Positions 23,249 to 34,600 of a DNA stretch of 64,000 nucleotides are shown here, piece after piece (position 1 is the first letter of the stretch; each line of letters begins with the position of its first letter). The notes beneath the pieces were generated by a model, which was not told where the DNA came from, ran no database searches, and was given only the letters and a program-made list of their open reading frames with translations. This DNA comes from Brachynemurus nebulosus (taxonomy: Eukaryota; Arthropoda; Insecta; Neuroptera; Myrmeleontidae), in assembly GCA_035578155.1 (NCBI GenBank), contig JAPWDM010000015.1, forward strand, positions 11,970,209 to 12,034,208. The letters are read 5' to 3'. Made by a program: the position numbers and the translations under genes.

Positions 23249-23941
23249 AGTACCTATGTGTGGGGTCCGTCCCTTCAAATTCAGTAAGCGCTGTGTTAAA
23301 TTCCAGTTCGATCTTTTGCAGTAGGGTGTCATTTACTGCTGTCTCATGGTGGTCAGGCTCATTCTCGACAAGTTGTTGAGTTTCGTTTCGGAGGAAGGGA
23401 TGAGGTTATTGGTAAAAATGACACGTTTTTGGTCTGCCAGTCTCTGTTCAGTAACGCGACTTAGGTGAGGGTAGCTGTGCGCGAACTCTTGATGTAATTT
23501 TGTACGGTAACCAGTTTTGTCCGTTTCAAGTCTAGTAACTTTGAAGTATGTGCGTACGATGAATTCATTCAGTTCATCTGTCCATTGCATACGCACACGC
23601 TTCTTACCAGCTTTAGTGGTCCCCAAAGGATGCTCCGAGGAAACACTTAAAGTCGGCTGAGCCAAAGGTGTTGGGGGCTCCGTAAGTAGGGCAGTAGCAT
23701 TTTGGATGAAGGTGTTGTTACAGCTGACAGGTGGCTGCCTAGAACCCAGCCTGTCGTCACCGCGATCTAAGCTGTCACATTCAGTGGTGACCCTGATGCG
23801 CCCGGTCGCTCCACCGGCAGCGGCACTTTTCCGAGGCTTTTTCTTCAATCTCTCCATCCTAATGGGTTGTCCTTTTAGTCGCCTTTTACGACAAGCAGGA
23901 CTTACTGTGGGCAAATTCTGCAAAGTGAAGCCCCCACCCAC
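23249..23941 (-). pseudogene. Amino-terminal fragment of an R4/Dong-like LINE ORF
   Basis: The minus-strand frame starts at 23,941 next to (AAT)n and encodes a basic region (RKRRLKGQPIR, KKKPRKSAAAGG), then RVRMQWTDELNEFIVRTYF, LETDKTGYRTKLHQEF and EQRLADQKRVIFTNNLIPSSE. That conserved block occurs in amino-terminal parts of certain insect LINE proteins, which I associate with the R4/Dong group. A shift at 23,333 lets about 30 more codons be read before a stop near 23,240. Dong elements insert in TAA repeats, which fits the (ATT)n tracts at both ends. RT and endonuclease are missing. Confidence 0.55.
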
Positions 23942-23944
23942 AGG

Positions 23945-23946
23945 GC

Positions 23947-24031
<85 letters not shown>
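23945..24031. repeat. (ATT)n microsatellite
   Basis: About 29 ATT units with one TTT interruption flank the LINE 5' end. Poly-Tyr and poly-Asn frames here are artefacts. Confidence 0.96.
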
Positions 24032-24032
<1 letters not shown>

Positions 24033-24273
24033 GTTTAAAATGCGAACAAAAGTCCGCCATACATTGATAATGTTTCACAGGCACTCGATAACATTTGAAA
24101 TTAGAAATTTTTCTACTTTTTGTATTGAAAGTAGCTCCCACTACTTTTAAAAATGGTGCTAAAATTAATATTTCAAAATGGCGCTAAATTGAATAAACAC
24201 GATAAACACCAAGAGAATTGTATCCGGCGTAGCTTACTTTCCACATTTATTTTGTGTGATATGGTGTAACAAA

Positions 24274-24606
24274 ATGGCAGCGAAAATAAAATTTAATGAA
24301 AATTTAACAATGACTGATTTATATCAAAATAAAGGGTGTTTGTGGAATATACGACACAAAAATTATAAAAATATAATTGTAAAAGAAAACACGCACCAAA
24401 GAATTGTAAAAACATTAAATTTGAACGAAGTAGATGTGAATTTTATTAAAAAAAATTACATTCAATTCGGTCAACTTATTTAAAAGAGATTAGAAAAATT
24501 AGAGAATCAAGAAGAACAGGATCCGGAACGGATGAAATTTATATACCAACAATCCCGTGGTTTAAAAAAATAGAATTTTTGAATGACGTTATTATTCCAA
24601 GGAAAA
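24274..24606 (+). pseudogene. MADF-domain protein fragment
   Basis: From the ATG at 24,274 the frame encodes a MADF-like helix bundle: CLWNIRHKNYKNIIVKEN, then RIVKTLNLNEVDVNFIKK. A shift near 24,455-24,480 leads to a second segment with RKIRESRRTGSGTDEIYIP and PWFKKIEFLND, completing the typical MADF carboxyl half in another frame. MADF proteins bind DNA (Adf-1-like); they are encoded by host genes and as the second ORF of Harbinger transposons. With no C-terminal BESS motif visible and transposons all around, a Harbinger relic is as likely as a host exon. Confidence 0.65.
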
Positions 24607-26465
24607 CAACCAGTGTAAGGGTGTCGGTAATCGAGGTTAGGCAATTGACATTGCGCCGGTGTGTTGGGTTTAGTATAAGTTGACAAATAACAAATCAGAC
24701 TTTGTAATACAGGTTAGGCAATACTCAGTACATCGACGTAATGGCTCTTTATGTCAGATGCGTATGACGTCACACAATACGCAGTTTTGATTGGTTTTGA
24801 CCACGTGCCGGGAGGCGACCACTGATTGGCTGTGAGTAGTCATTGACCCGGATGATGCGACTTGGTTTTTTAACAACAAAGGGACAAGCATTCAGAGTTT
24901 GGCGTCCTTTGAATCAAATCACAAAATTTAAGTGATGTTTAAAATGTAAGAAAATTTATTTTTAAAACATGTTGGAGGAATAATCAACCTCAATAAAGTG
25001 ATTATATAAAATTATCACAGTGTTTTAATGGAAACTGCTTTTAATATGCATTAGTGCTTTTAATATGCATTAGTAGTGAATCCACGCCATATTTACGTAC
25101 AGGGATCAATAATAAATCAATAGATCATACCATTTATTGTCAATCAACTATCGACGACGATCAACTATCGATGACGCTGTAACGATGTTACAATTCCTAA
25201 ATAACTATTATTATAAATAAAACACAACCCTCTCAAATTTGACTGCACTTGCCGCCAAAAATTTATAAAAAAAATAAATAAATAAACATTGTAAAAATTT
25301 TATTGTCTTAATTTAACTTTCACTCTCTGTAAAAAATTATATTTTATCAACACTACTGTGTATTTTAATCTATGCGGATTGACATCGATTTAAGTTTGAT
25401 TTTGAACGCAAGAGTATGTTAGCTGGTTACTGTGATTCATCAAACAGCTCTTTTTATCATCACTGCTCGTGGTGTTTACATCAATTAAACGCGGCTAACA
25501 TGGGCGACCATCTTGGCGTTTATAGTGCAACAGTGTATCTTTTTCATTAATTTTAATGATTATCGTCAGTTTTAATAGTTCGTTTTTCATTTAAAATGCT
25601 TAAATTAATCGTTATTAACAGTTTGTAATGTTAATAAAAAATAGGTATGTAGTTTAAAAAAATAATTTTACAATCTCTTTCGTTCAAAATCGATTATTTT
25701 AATCAGTAAACGTCTAGTACACATGAATAGTTTTTTGTCCTTTCCATAGATTTTCAGTGCTAATATTCATAATATTTACAAAATTGTTAAACATTATATT
25801 CAGCATCTTGCTTAGTTTGCATTGAAATAGGGTTGCGTTTGCGGAAACAACCGAATTAAGTTGTATTCGACGTTTAAGGTTGCCTCCGACGCATTTCCTC
25901 ATTTTAATGAGCGATTCACGTTTTTGTGATTCCATTACCATTTAATTAAATACTTATTATTGTATAGTGTAGTATTTTGTAGGATGTAAATTAGTCACTG
26001 TAGTTAACATTCTAGTATTCTTTAAAAAAAAAAGAAAAATATAATATTGTAAATTAGTGGTTCCAGCAAATTGCTATTGATTCTTATATCTTAAATACGT
26101 ATAGGAGTTACGTTGTAATTTGTGGCTTGTTACAATAAATTGTTATTGTTAAATATTCAAATTTGAGGTTTAATTTATTTGGTCCTTATTTTGATAAGCC
26201 TCTTAATGATAGTATCATTTTGGCCTTAAATTCGCTTCTACGCTTTAAAATCACTGTCATTAAGCCCGAAAGTTGCATAGCGATTATAAAGTAATTTGAT
26301 AATTGAGATGTGGGTGACTAGATGTCACCACGTTACCAAATCTTGTTCATAAACCCATAAATTCTTATTTAAAAAAAAAAAAAGAAAACTTATTACAATA
26401 GGTGACAAACATTTGGTATCAGAAAGCGTGGTTAATCTTAATTAATATCCGTCGATGCAAAAAAA
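24607..26465. other. No gene seen
   Basis: No convincing coding region. GAGGTTAGGCAATTGACA and CAGGTTAGGCAATACTCA (24,636 and 24,711) are direct repeats. TGCTTTTAATATGCATTAG is tandemly duplicated near 25,037-25,068, and ATCAACTATCGACGACG/ATCAACTATCGATGACG near 25,143-25,173. A 75-codon minus-strand frame at 25,714-25,941 has no recognisable features. Confidence 0.45.
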
Positions 26466-26473
26466 TCAATTGG

Positions 26474-26859
26474 CAGAGTTGTTCGTGTAATTTACTTCGA
26501 GTAAATTACACAGTTTTTTACATGTAAAAAGCTTTGTAATTTACACATACTTGTTTTGATAAAAAAAAACTGTAAAAAATTAAAGTAAAAAAAAAAGTCA
26601 GTTGTGGATAGTCTTCCACCAGCAGAAAATCATTTTTATGTCGACATTTTGTTTACACGTTTTTTTATGTGAACTTATAAACAAGTAATAACCGTCAAAA
26701 TAAATTGTTTGTCAGTGAAATGACAAATCATTTAGGTATTTTACATTTTTTACAATTTTCTACAATTTTTTACGGTTTTTTACAGTTTTTTACGTATTTT
26801 ACAATTTTTTACATAAAAATGTAAAAAACTGGTTTTTTACATCACATGGCACAACTCTG
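26474..26859. mobile_element. hAT-type MITE with perfect 8-bp TSD
   Basis: The ends are CAGAGTTGT (26,474) and ACAACTCTG (26,859), flanked by TCAATTGG on both sides (26,466-26,473 and 26,860-26,867). The 386-bp interior is non-coding and dominated by repeated TTTTTTAC/GTAAAAAA words and a TACTTCGAGTA palindrome. Confidence 0.9.
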
Positions 26860-26867
26860 TCAATTGG

Positions 26868-27236
26868 ACTTGTAACGTTGTCATCCTTTTCATTTAAAAA
26901 TTTTAGTTTTCATAAAAAAAAAAAAAGAAATGAACCTCATCGTCAAAATCTTCAGTTATACACCATCTGTCAAACAAAACAAAAAACTGATATACTTATC
27001 AACTCGCGAAGACACAAACCCAATAGTTACAAAAAAAAAAAAAAAAAAATACATTACCACCAGATAAATATAGATGTCACGGAATATTATTTACTAAGTA
27101 AGGTCGAAAATTTTCTAAGTAAACAAGTGGAGAGGGAAGCAAGGCCTGGTAAAAAATTTTTACAATAAGCTCGCTCTCTTCCCTTTTCCATGTAAGACTG
27201 AATAGAGTGAAAATTTTTGAGTACATAGTTTTATTG
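26868..27236. other. No supported gene
   Basis: A plus-strand frame at 26,878-27,168 runs through two poly(A) tracts and is lysine-rich; it has no homology I recognise and probably reflects composition. Confidence 0.4.
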
Positions 27237-27551
27237 TTATTTCAAATTCACCGGGTACGTTATTCTTGGTTTCTGTTTTCTAAATTTTCTCAAATACTGC
27301 TTATGTCCATTTTCTGAATATAATACGAAATTATCTGAAACAATTAGATAGTTAGTTAAATTTTAACTTTTAAAATTAATTTGATAAATTACTAGTTACT
27401 TACCTAGTGGTTTAGCCATATCGTTTACATTTCGATCACGTGGCGCGTATTGATTTATTGGGGTTGTGTCTAAGCTCGATTGAGTTTTCGTTAATTGTTT
27501 AATTTGTAAAACTAATAACTGGTCAATTTGTCCGTCGAATAAATCCCGTTT
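27237..27551 (-). CDS. Candidate spliced gene, last two exons (unknown protein)
   Basis: On the minus strand an open frame from 27,551 to 27,404 is followed by a donor GTAAGTAAC, a 69-bp intron (27,335-27,403) ending TTGTTTCAG, and a last exon (27,237-27,334) closing with TAA. Splicing keeps the frame. The predicted piece is about 81 residues, with KTQSSLDTTPINQYAPRDRN, NDMAKPLDNF and a basic RKFRKQKPRI end. Before 27,551 the frame meets TAG preceded by ATAAAAA, which could be a weak acceptor. The short intron is typical of insects. No homologue is recognised; it could be host or transposon. Confidence 0.4.
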
Positions 27552-29205
27552 CTATTTTTATTAACAAATTCTAACCATAAATCTCATAATCTGATTTTTT
27601 AATTAAATTTCAGACGTTTCATTCGTGCCTTCGTAATTTGCGATTTATATGAATGAAACGCAATTAATCATGGAAAAGCCATCATTTTTTAAGAATTATT
27701 TCTTGAACTAAATGTTGTAATCTCCAATTTTACGTATCAATTATTATTATTATTGTATTGTCAATTAGTTATCGTATGGAAGTTAGTTATTAAGTTCATT
27801 TATTGTAAATATTAAATTTTTGTAAAGAAATTACGACTGGAATAAATTGTGTTAAGTTGAAAAGTTCCATTGAGCTATTATATTGAATTTTCTTTCAGAA
27901 AATAAACTAACTTACAAAATAGTTCCTCCGGGATCAAAGACACAACCACGATAGAATAATATCGTCCGACGACTAATAAAATATATTATTAGCACCATTA
28001 TTAAAATAATAATTAGAATAAAACAAATACACCAAACATATAACGCCATTGTACAATAGAAATAAAGTTAATTTCCAACTTTCAAATACACAGCGTCAGT
28101 CAGTAGTTCCTTTAATGACTACTGACAGCGCTGTAGGTGGACGTCTATACACGTTCGCAAGCTAAGGTAATAAACAGGTGGACGTCTATATACGTTTCAC
28201 AAGCCAAGGTAATAAGTAGGTACCACATAACATAGTATCATATACATGTACATTCTTTTACAATAAACTGTAGGCATATTACAGGATATACATACGATCC
28301 ACACAAGAAAAATAATTCCACTGCGTAAATACTCCATCTACAGTGACAGACTAAACTTGAATTAAATTCTACAATTACGTCTAAAAACCTTATTTAGACG
28401 ATAGGGTTTATTAGACAAATCACATATTAACGGCAATAACCTGTCTAAAAATTTCATTCTTTCAATAAAATTAAATTAGACTTGATGTTATTCGCTTTCC
28501 TTTCCACTTTACAACCACATTTACAAACTAAATTCAGTATTCTACGCCTAAAAACTTTACCTATACGATAAAGTTTATTAGACAAAATTGATATTAATAG
28601 CAATAACTTGTCTAAAAATTTTATTTTTATAATAAAATTAAATTAGACTCTATGTTATTCGTTTTTATCTCCACCGTACAATCACATTTAGGTTTATATT
28701 TTTATTAAATAAATAGTTTTAGGGTTTATATTAGTAACAATTGTTGGGTCGCTAATAATTAAAAATAATTCAAGTGCGTTAATTTATTTAATTTAATAAT
28801 TTGATTATTCAAAATATTATAATTTTGTAATTGTCATAGAAATGTATTTTATAAACATAATTTATTTTTCATCTAAAAACATAATTTTTGTATGATAGTT
28901 TTTTGTTGTCGTTTGTTTACAAAAACAAACAAACCAGTTTCAAATTGAACTCATAAAGGATAACATATTTAAATTACAATTTATCAATAATAAGGTTTAG
29001 GTTGATATCAAATTTATTTTCACAGGAAATATCGTTTCATTATTTGTATTAAGGCATTATGATTGATTACTTAATTATTGTTTGTAATCAGTTATAAGGT
29101 TTAACTTAATATTTTTTATTCACTTAAAAGTGAATTTGATTAATTGTAAAATTAAAAACAATTATTGTTCATTATTTACATTACAATTTTTCCTTTTAGT
29201 AAAGA
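27552..29205. other. AT-rich region with two tandem duplications
   Basis: Two copies of a 39-bp unit (AGGTGGACGTCTATA...AAGGTAATAA) lie at 28,134-28,212. A diverged 165-175 bp tandem pair spans about 28,370-28,700, each unit holding GTTTATTAGACAAA, TGTCTAAAAATTT and ATAAAATTAAATTAGAC. The second pair could be part of a retroelement LTR or leader, since a gag start follows. No gene was seen. Confidence 0.5.
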
Positions 29206-29511
29206 TGACTGAGTCCGAAATAAAAGACTGGTTAAATAAAAGGAAATATATAAAAGGCAGGATTAATTACCCTTCTGGATAATACGCTAGGTGATATCGA
29301 TTCAATAAGCAATGTATCCGATTTGGAATTGTCACTTGACAGATTAATTGAATTATTCAAACGATTCGAAGAAGTTCAGATGAATTTAGAAACAAATGAT
29401 GAGGAGAGGTATCAACATAAAGGTCTGTTAATTGAAACTAAATACATGTCATTAGCTAAGTCTATTCGTAGAGCTTTAGATAATATGCTACTTTTGCCGA
29501 ATTGCGTATAA
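29206..29511 (+). pseudogene. BEL/Pao-like gag amino terminus
   Basis: Reading starts at the ATG of 29,204-29,206 (MTESEIKDWLNKRKYIKGRI), shifts once near 29,270, and continues LDNTLGDIDSISNVSDLELS and LDRLIELFKRFEEVQMNLET before a stop at 29,511. The charged, coiled amino end resembles DUF1759-type gag of BEL/Pao elements. The capsid domain does not follow. Confidence 0.5.
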
Positions 29512-30240
29512 CAACTGGACTACTTTACCGTTTATTGCATTGGAGCACCGAGTTATAGTTTACCGCTTACTGAAACTTACAATTTACAAGTCTCAACCGG
29601 TCATCTTACCACGTGCAGAAAATCTCGAAGCCCCTCAACATTAACGTATCGCAGCAACATTATCTACAGAGATTAACGTTTCGCCTCAACATTATCTACA
29701 CACACAAATTAAAATACCGTAAGAGTGACCATATTTCGGAGGTAACAATTTTATTTTTTATATACTCAGTTTTCTGGACTTTTACCGACTAATGGTACTA
29801 TATGAAATTTAAGGGACCGTTATTGTTGCAAAATTTACCATAATTTTCTGTTTTATTCTAATTTATTTCTTAAGAAGTTTGTCAAGATTACGGAACGTTC
29901 CTTAATTTATCACTCAGGATCTTAACTGTTTTAATGAAGTTTACACATTACCGTTACCGAAAATAAATAAAAAAAAACCGCCTGCATATACGTTAAATTT
30001 GCATTTTTGTAACAAAGGGGATCTAAAATAAACCTGATGCATAAAATACAATTAAACATCCTTTCTTTATGGTAAATTGTTGCCCCCGTTCTGTTAACAC
30101 TTTCAGGAAGTGGTTTTACCCGTTTTGCACTCTGGGGTAAAGCTAGAGCCAATAGAGTGCATGGCGCCCGTATATATATCGCTAACGTACCGGGTTGACA
30201 AAACAAGAGAGCTCCCCCGCATGTTCTACCCCTGAAGCAA
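29512..30240. other. No gene seen
   Basis: A short repeat, CTCAACATTA...TCTACA, recurs at about 29,634-29,700. The stretch 30,040-30,240 is more complex and could be retroelement sequence; no domain was identified. Confidence 0.4.
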
Positions 30241-30968
30241 AAAGTCAGTTGCCGTAGACGTTATAGACGTTTTTACGTTATATAATGAACAAATATTTCC
30301 AAAAGAAAACGAGAAACTCACATTTACTAATATTTTAAAACATTCTATTAAGTCTACCGATCCAACACCTATATTTACAAAAAATTATAGATTTCATAAA
30401 GTGCATGAACAAGAAGTTCAAACACAAATTAAAAAAATGTTAGAAGACGGCATAATTAGAGAAAGTCAATCCTCCTATTCTTCTCCTATTTGGGTCGTCC
30501 CTAAAAACGCCGACGCATCAGGTAAACAAAAATGGGGAATTGTTATACATTATAGGAAATTAAATAAAATCACGATTGAGGATAAATATCCTTTCCCAAC
30601 TCTGAATCTTACCTCTGGATTTCATCAAATTGAAATTACACAGGAGGATAAGCAAAATACGGCTTTCACAATTCCAGGCGGGCATTTCGAATTTAATCGA
30701 ATGCCATTCGGATTAAAAAATGCCTCTACTACATTCCAATGTATGGTAAATATAGCATTAAAAAATCATTTCTACAAACGTTGCTTTGTATATATAGACG
30801 ATATAATTATATTCGGTAGTTCTTTGGAAGATGAAAACTTTAATTTAATATTTGAAACACTCAATAAACTTAAAGAGGGTATAAAACCAAATCCAAATAA
30901 AGTTAGAGCTATACGTAAAATGAAAACCCCTGAAAACGTTAAAGAAGTGCAATCATTTCTCGGACTGG
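30241..30968 (+). pseudogene. Ty3/gypsy reverse transcriptase, left part, split by the Polinton
   Basis: One frame runs from about 30,241 to the Polinton target site. It contains PTPIFTKNYRF, the QTQIKKMLEDGIIRESQSSY fingers, SPIWVVPKK-like motif 1, TAFTIPGGHFEFNRMPFGLK and the active-site YIDDIIIFG (about 30,790-30,817). It then jumps to IKPNPNKVRAIRKMKTPENV and EVQSFLGLVG. Two in-frame deletions are evident: about 20 residues before LTSGFHQI, with the motif A Asp replaced by Asn, and about 35 residues after LNKLKEG. The frame continues at 45,901. It was catalytically dead independently of the Polinton. Confidence 0.88.
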
Positions 30969-30974
30969 TAGGAT
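30969..30974 (+). repeat. Polinton target-site duplication, left
   Basis: TAGGAT, identical to 45,896-45,901 and part of the interrupted RT codons. Confidence 0.95.
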
Positions 30975-31498
30975 AGTAGGTAGTCGGCTACTTGAGGGTG
31001 GGAACTTTTTGTAGTGTCGGTTGCCTAGGACAAGCAAGAGTGAGTACATATCTGTGAATTGTTGACTTCTTGTCTGTGGCGCCGTGTGGTGTTACTTCCA
31101 GTCTGCGACGCCATCTTGGATGTGATGTCATGTCTTAAAAAAATTTTGTCGGCTGGTGGATTTGAACGCGGTGCTCTTTGTATGTGAGGCCAGCGCCATA
31201 CTCACTGGACCGCGAGAGGCACTTACGTATGATGTTTTAAAACTGGTATACTATTTAGCGAGCACGCACGCAGTTGTATTGATATTGTAGTGATGAGAAT
31301 AATTTTGCAGTTGTAATGTTGTTGTAGTGAAATATTTAATTTTTATAAAATTTATATTTCTTATCACAATTCAATTAAAATACATTTTACAAGGTAAAAC
31401 ACATTTCTGTGGTTTTAATTAGTAATTAATTGACTGTTAGATTTGCGTAGGTTGACTTCACTCAAACATTCTAGAACTTACCAGAATATTCATTTTTT
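30975..31498 (+). repeat. Polinton left terminal inverted repeat
   Basis: About 525 bp matches 45,372-45,895 inverted, with only scattered differences. Beyond it, 60-90 bp of weaker similarity (ATTTATCAGTT-ATATCAAG) continues into the promoter areas of both terminal genes. Confidence 0.95.
31148..31222 (-). repeat. tRNA-Val(CAC)-like block in left terminal repeat
   Basis: The 75-nt minus-strand block holds GGCCTCACATAC (anticodon-loop region) and GCGTTCAAATCC (fits the B-box consensus GTTCRANNCC). From AGTG to the B-box CC it has the same length as a metazoan tRNA-Val core. Stems are not maintained. Confidence 0.6.
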
Positions 31499-31504
31499 CA
31501 CTAC

Positions 31505-31613
31505 AGATTGGTATATAAGGAAATTTGAGAATCAGAGAATTTATCAGTTTATATCAAGTCGTTATTGTGTTAAATTGTAAATTGTTGTATTGGACGGGAA
31601 TCAAGAATTTAAA
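31505..31613 (+). promoter_or_regulatory. Probable polymerase promoter and leader
   Basis: GGTATATAAGG at 31,510-31,520 is a TATA box about 95 bp before the first ATG. The following ATTTATCAGTTTATATCAAG recurs downstream of the TATA box facing inward from the right end, so the two terminal genes seem to share a core promoter design. Confidence 0.5.
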
Positions 31614-34600
31614 ATGTATCATTGCAGTAAACATAGTTTTTGTGAACATGGTGAATATAGATGTGATTGTTTTGTTTGCTGGGAATCTTGTGGTAAGTTA
31701 AATAAATTTTTATTATTAATTTATATATTCTTACTATTATAGTACTTAGTTACATTTTTTATTTAGAATTTATTTGAAATAAACTTCTATTAATTTGTAT
31801 ATTTACACAATTACAGTACTTTTTATTTGAAATAAATTTTTTAATTTCTATATTAGCACTATTACATTTTTTTAAATTTTATTAATAATTACTAACACCA
31901 ATAAAAAATTAATATTAATTTATTTCACTTATTATTAGGTCAGTGTGAATTCGGTTCATACTCTCAAGCAAACACTGACTTTGACGTGGGTGGATCAAGC
32001 CGAGTTAAATAAATTTTTATTATTAATTTATATATTCTTACTATTATAGTACTTAGTTACATTTTTTATTTAGAATTTATTTGAAATAAACTTCTATTAA
32101 TTTGTATATTTACACAATTACAGTACTTTTTATTTGAAATAAATTTTTTAATTTCTATATTAGCACTATTACATTTTTTAAATTTTATTAATAATTACTA
32201 ACACCAATAAAAAATTAATATTAATTTATTTCACTTATTATTAGGTCAGTGTGAATTCGGTTCATACTCTCAAGCAAACACTGACTTTGACGTGGCTGGA
32301 TCAAGCCGAGACGGAGATGGACTGCCCCAAATTGAAAAACAGATGCGAAATAGAAATAGCAATTCGCCCTCGACGTTATACGATTACGGTTCCATCGATT
32401 CAGTGGAGGACGTATTAAAGGAAATGGAAAATAACGAAGAGATTCCGTGGAATGTGATTAATGAACTTACAGAGGGAATACCGATGATGGAAAAAGAATT
32501 AAACGAAAATCCTGTGATGGTAGAGGATGATTATGGTAGTAAATTCGAAATAATTTCCGAAACGAATTCAACGGTACGTCGTTATAATTTAAATGAACGA
32601 AAAATAGTTTTTAAAATTAAGGACGTCCCCAAGGACGTGGACGCTATGAACTGGATCAAAAGTAGCGTAAACGAAATAATACAACGAATTTCGTCTAATA
32701 TTGAACCGGACGATAAGGTGGGCTTCACTTGTGCCAGTGAAAATTTCGAAAAGGGACCCGGCTGGATGGCATTTCGTGACGGTAAAGATGTTACTTTTGA
32801 GGACGTGTGGAAATTGCTAGGCGCGATTTTCCAAAGTAATTCACAAGGATTGGCTACGGACAAATTTCGACTAACCGCCACATACGTGAAAATCCCCAAA
32901 GGGAGAGGAAGAATAAGATCGTCCGTCTACAATACATATGAACAAGAGTGTAGACAACGCAGAGGAATAATTTTCATTAAAAACGATGACAATTTATGTC
33001 TTTTGAGGGCTATTGTTGTTGCGAAGGCTCATGCTAAAAAAGATCCAAATTTCGAAAAAATCCGGTGCAGTCGATACAAAACCAATAACATACAGATGGA
33101 AAAAGTGAATAAACTACTCCGTAAAACAGGGCTGGTGATACCGGAGGAAGGAGCCGGTATTGAAGAATTACGAATTTTGCAACGCGATTTGAAAAAATAT
33201 AAAATCACCGTATACAAACACCAGACAAAAGGAAGAGAAGTAGTATTTGAGGGGGAAAATGATGACGCAATTTACAAAATTAATTTATTGCTACACGAAA
33301 ACCACTACAACGTCATTACCAGCCTGACTGCTGCGTTTTGTTGTAGTTATTATTGTGAGGCATGCCATACACCTTCTAAAGGAAGAAACGAACATCGATG
33401 TGGTGCTTCCTGTCCGTGTTGTCAGCAAGCCCCTCCATGTGAAAAAATAAATCTGGAAATCAAATGCGACGATTGTAACCGAGAGTTCCGTAGCCAAACA
33501 TGTTTTGACAATCATTGCAAACCAGGATCATTGGGTAAAAATTCTGTTTGTAATGTGGTTAAGCGGTGCCACGAATGTTTCCAAACAATCAATATGATGA
33601 GGCGAAAACAAAAACATGTATGTGGCGAGATTTTTTGTAAGATGTGTGATTGTTATGCTCCAGCCAACCACTTCTGCTATATTAAGAAAGACACAAAAAA
33701 ACCAAAGCTGGATAATACGGTATTTATTTTCTTCGATCTTGAAACAAGACAGGAAAAACCGGTGAAAGAAGGAAGTAACACAATGATTCACGAACCTAAT
33801 TTATGCGTATATATGCAGTGTTGTGATGTGTGTATTAAAGAAGAAACACTTGTATTTTGTCAAAAATGCGGTTATCGACAACATGTAATAAAAGATAATA
33901 TTATTTTCACATTCATGAAGGAGATACTGGACATTCGTAAAAAATTCAAGAAAGTTATTTGTATTGCACATAACGGACAAGCGTTTGACAATCAGTTTAT
34001 TTTGAAATATGTGTTTGAAAATACTCAGCTCCAACCCGATATTATTATGAGAGGTTCAAAAATATTAATGTTGGAGATAGAGAATGTGCGTTTTATCGAC
34101 TCTCTGAACTACTTTCCAATGGCGTTGGCGGCACTCCCAAAGGCTTTCGACTTACCACCATCATCGAAAAAAGGATACTTCCCTCATTTATTCAACACAG
34201 AATTAAATAAAAGCTACGTCGGACCACTTCCCGACATCTCATATTATTCTCCAGACACAATGAAGGGTACAGACAATGCCGAAGAAGATGACGAACGGAA
34301 AAAATTCATTAGGTGGTATAACGAAACGAAGGAAAGTGGATATGTGTTTGATATGGAGAAAGAAATTGTAGAATACTGTACCAGTGATGTGGATATTTTG
34401 AAAAGGGCCTGCTTAAAGTTCAGAGAAGTGTTTTTAGAAGAATGTAACGTTTGCCCGTTTACGGAGGCAATAACAATCGCGTCGGCCTGTAATTTAGTAT
34501 TCCGTCGTAAATTTTTACAAGCCAACACTATCGGAATTTTACCTCGAGGCGGTTATCGATTGGCTGACACGCAATCTAAAATCGCATTACAGTGGTTGAT

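Noticed and set aside
23860..23945. HDV-like ribozyme at the LINE 5' end
   Set aside because: CTGTGGG/CCCACAG can pair, but I could not lay out the nested double pseudoknot convincingly.
26878..27168. Lysine-rich 96-codon frame as a protein
   Set aside because: It reads through two poly(A) runs; length is explained by composition.
28370..28700. Pair of LTRs
   Set aside because: The two copies are adjacent and diverged, lack clear TG...CA ends and have no primer-binding site; described as a tandem duplication instead.
31148..31222. Calling the terminal-repeat block a functional tRNA-Val gene
   Set aside because: Anticodon, D and T stems do not pair, and there is no acceptor stem. Only spacing and loop words are tRNA-like.
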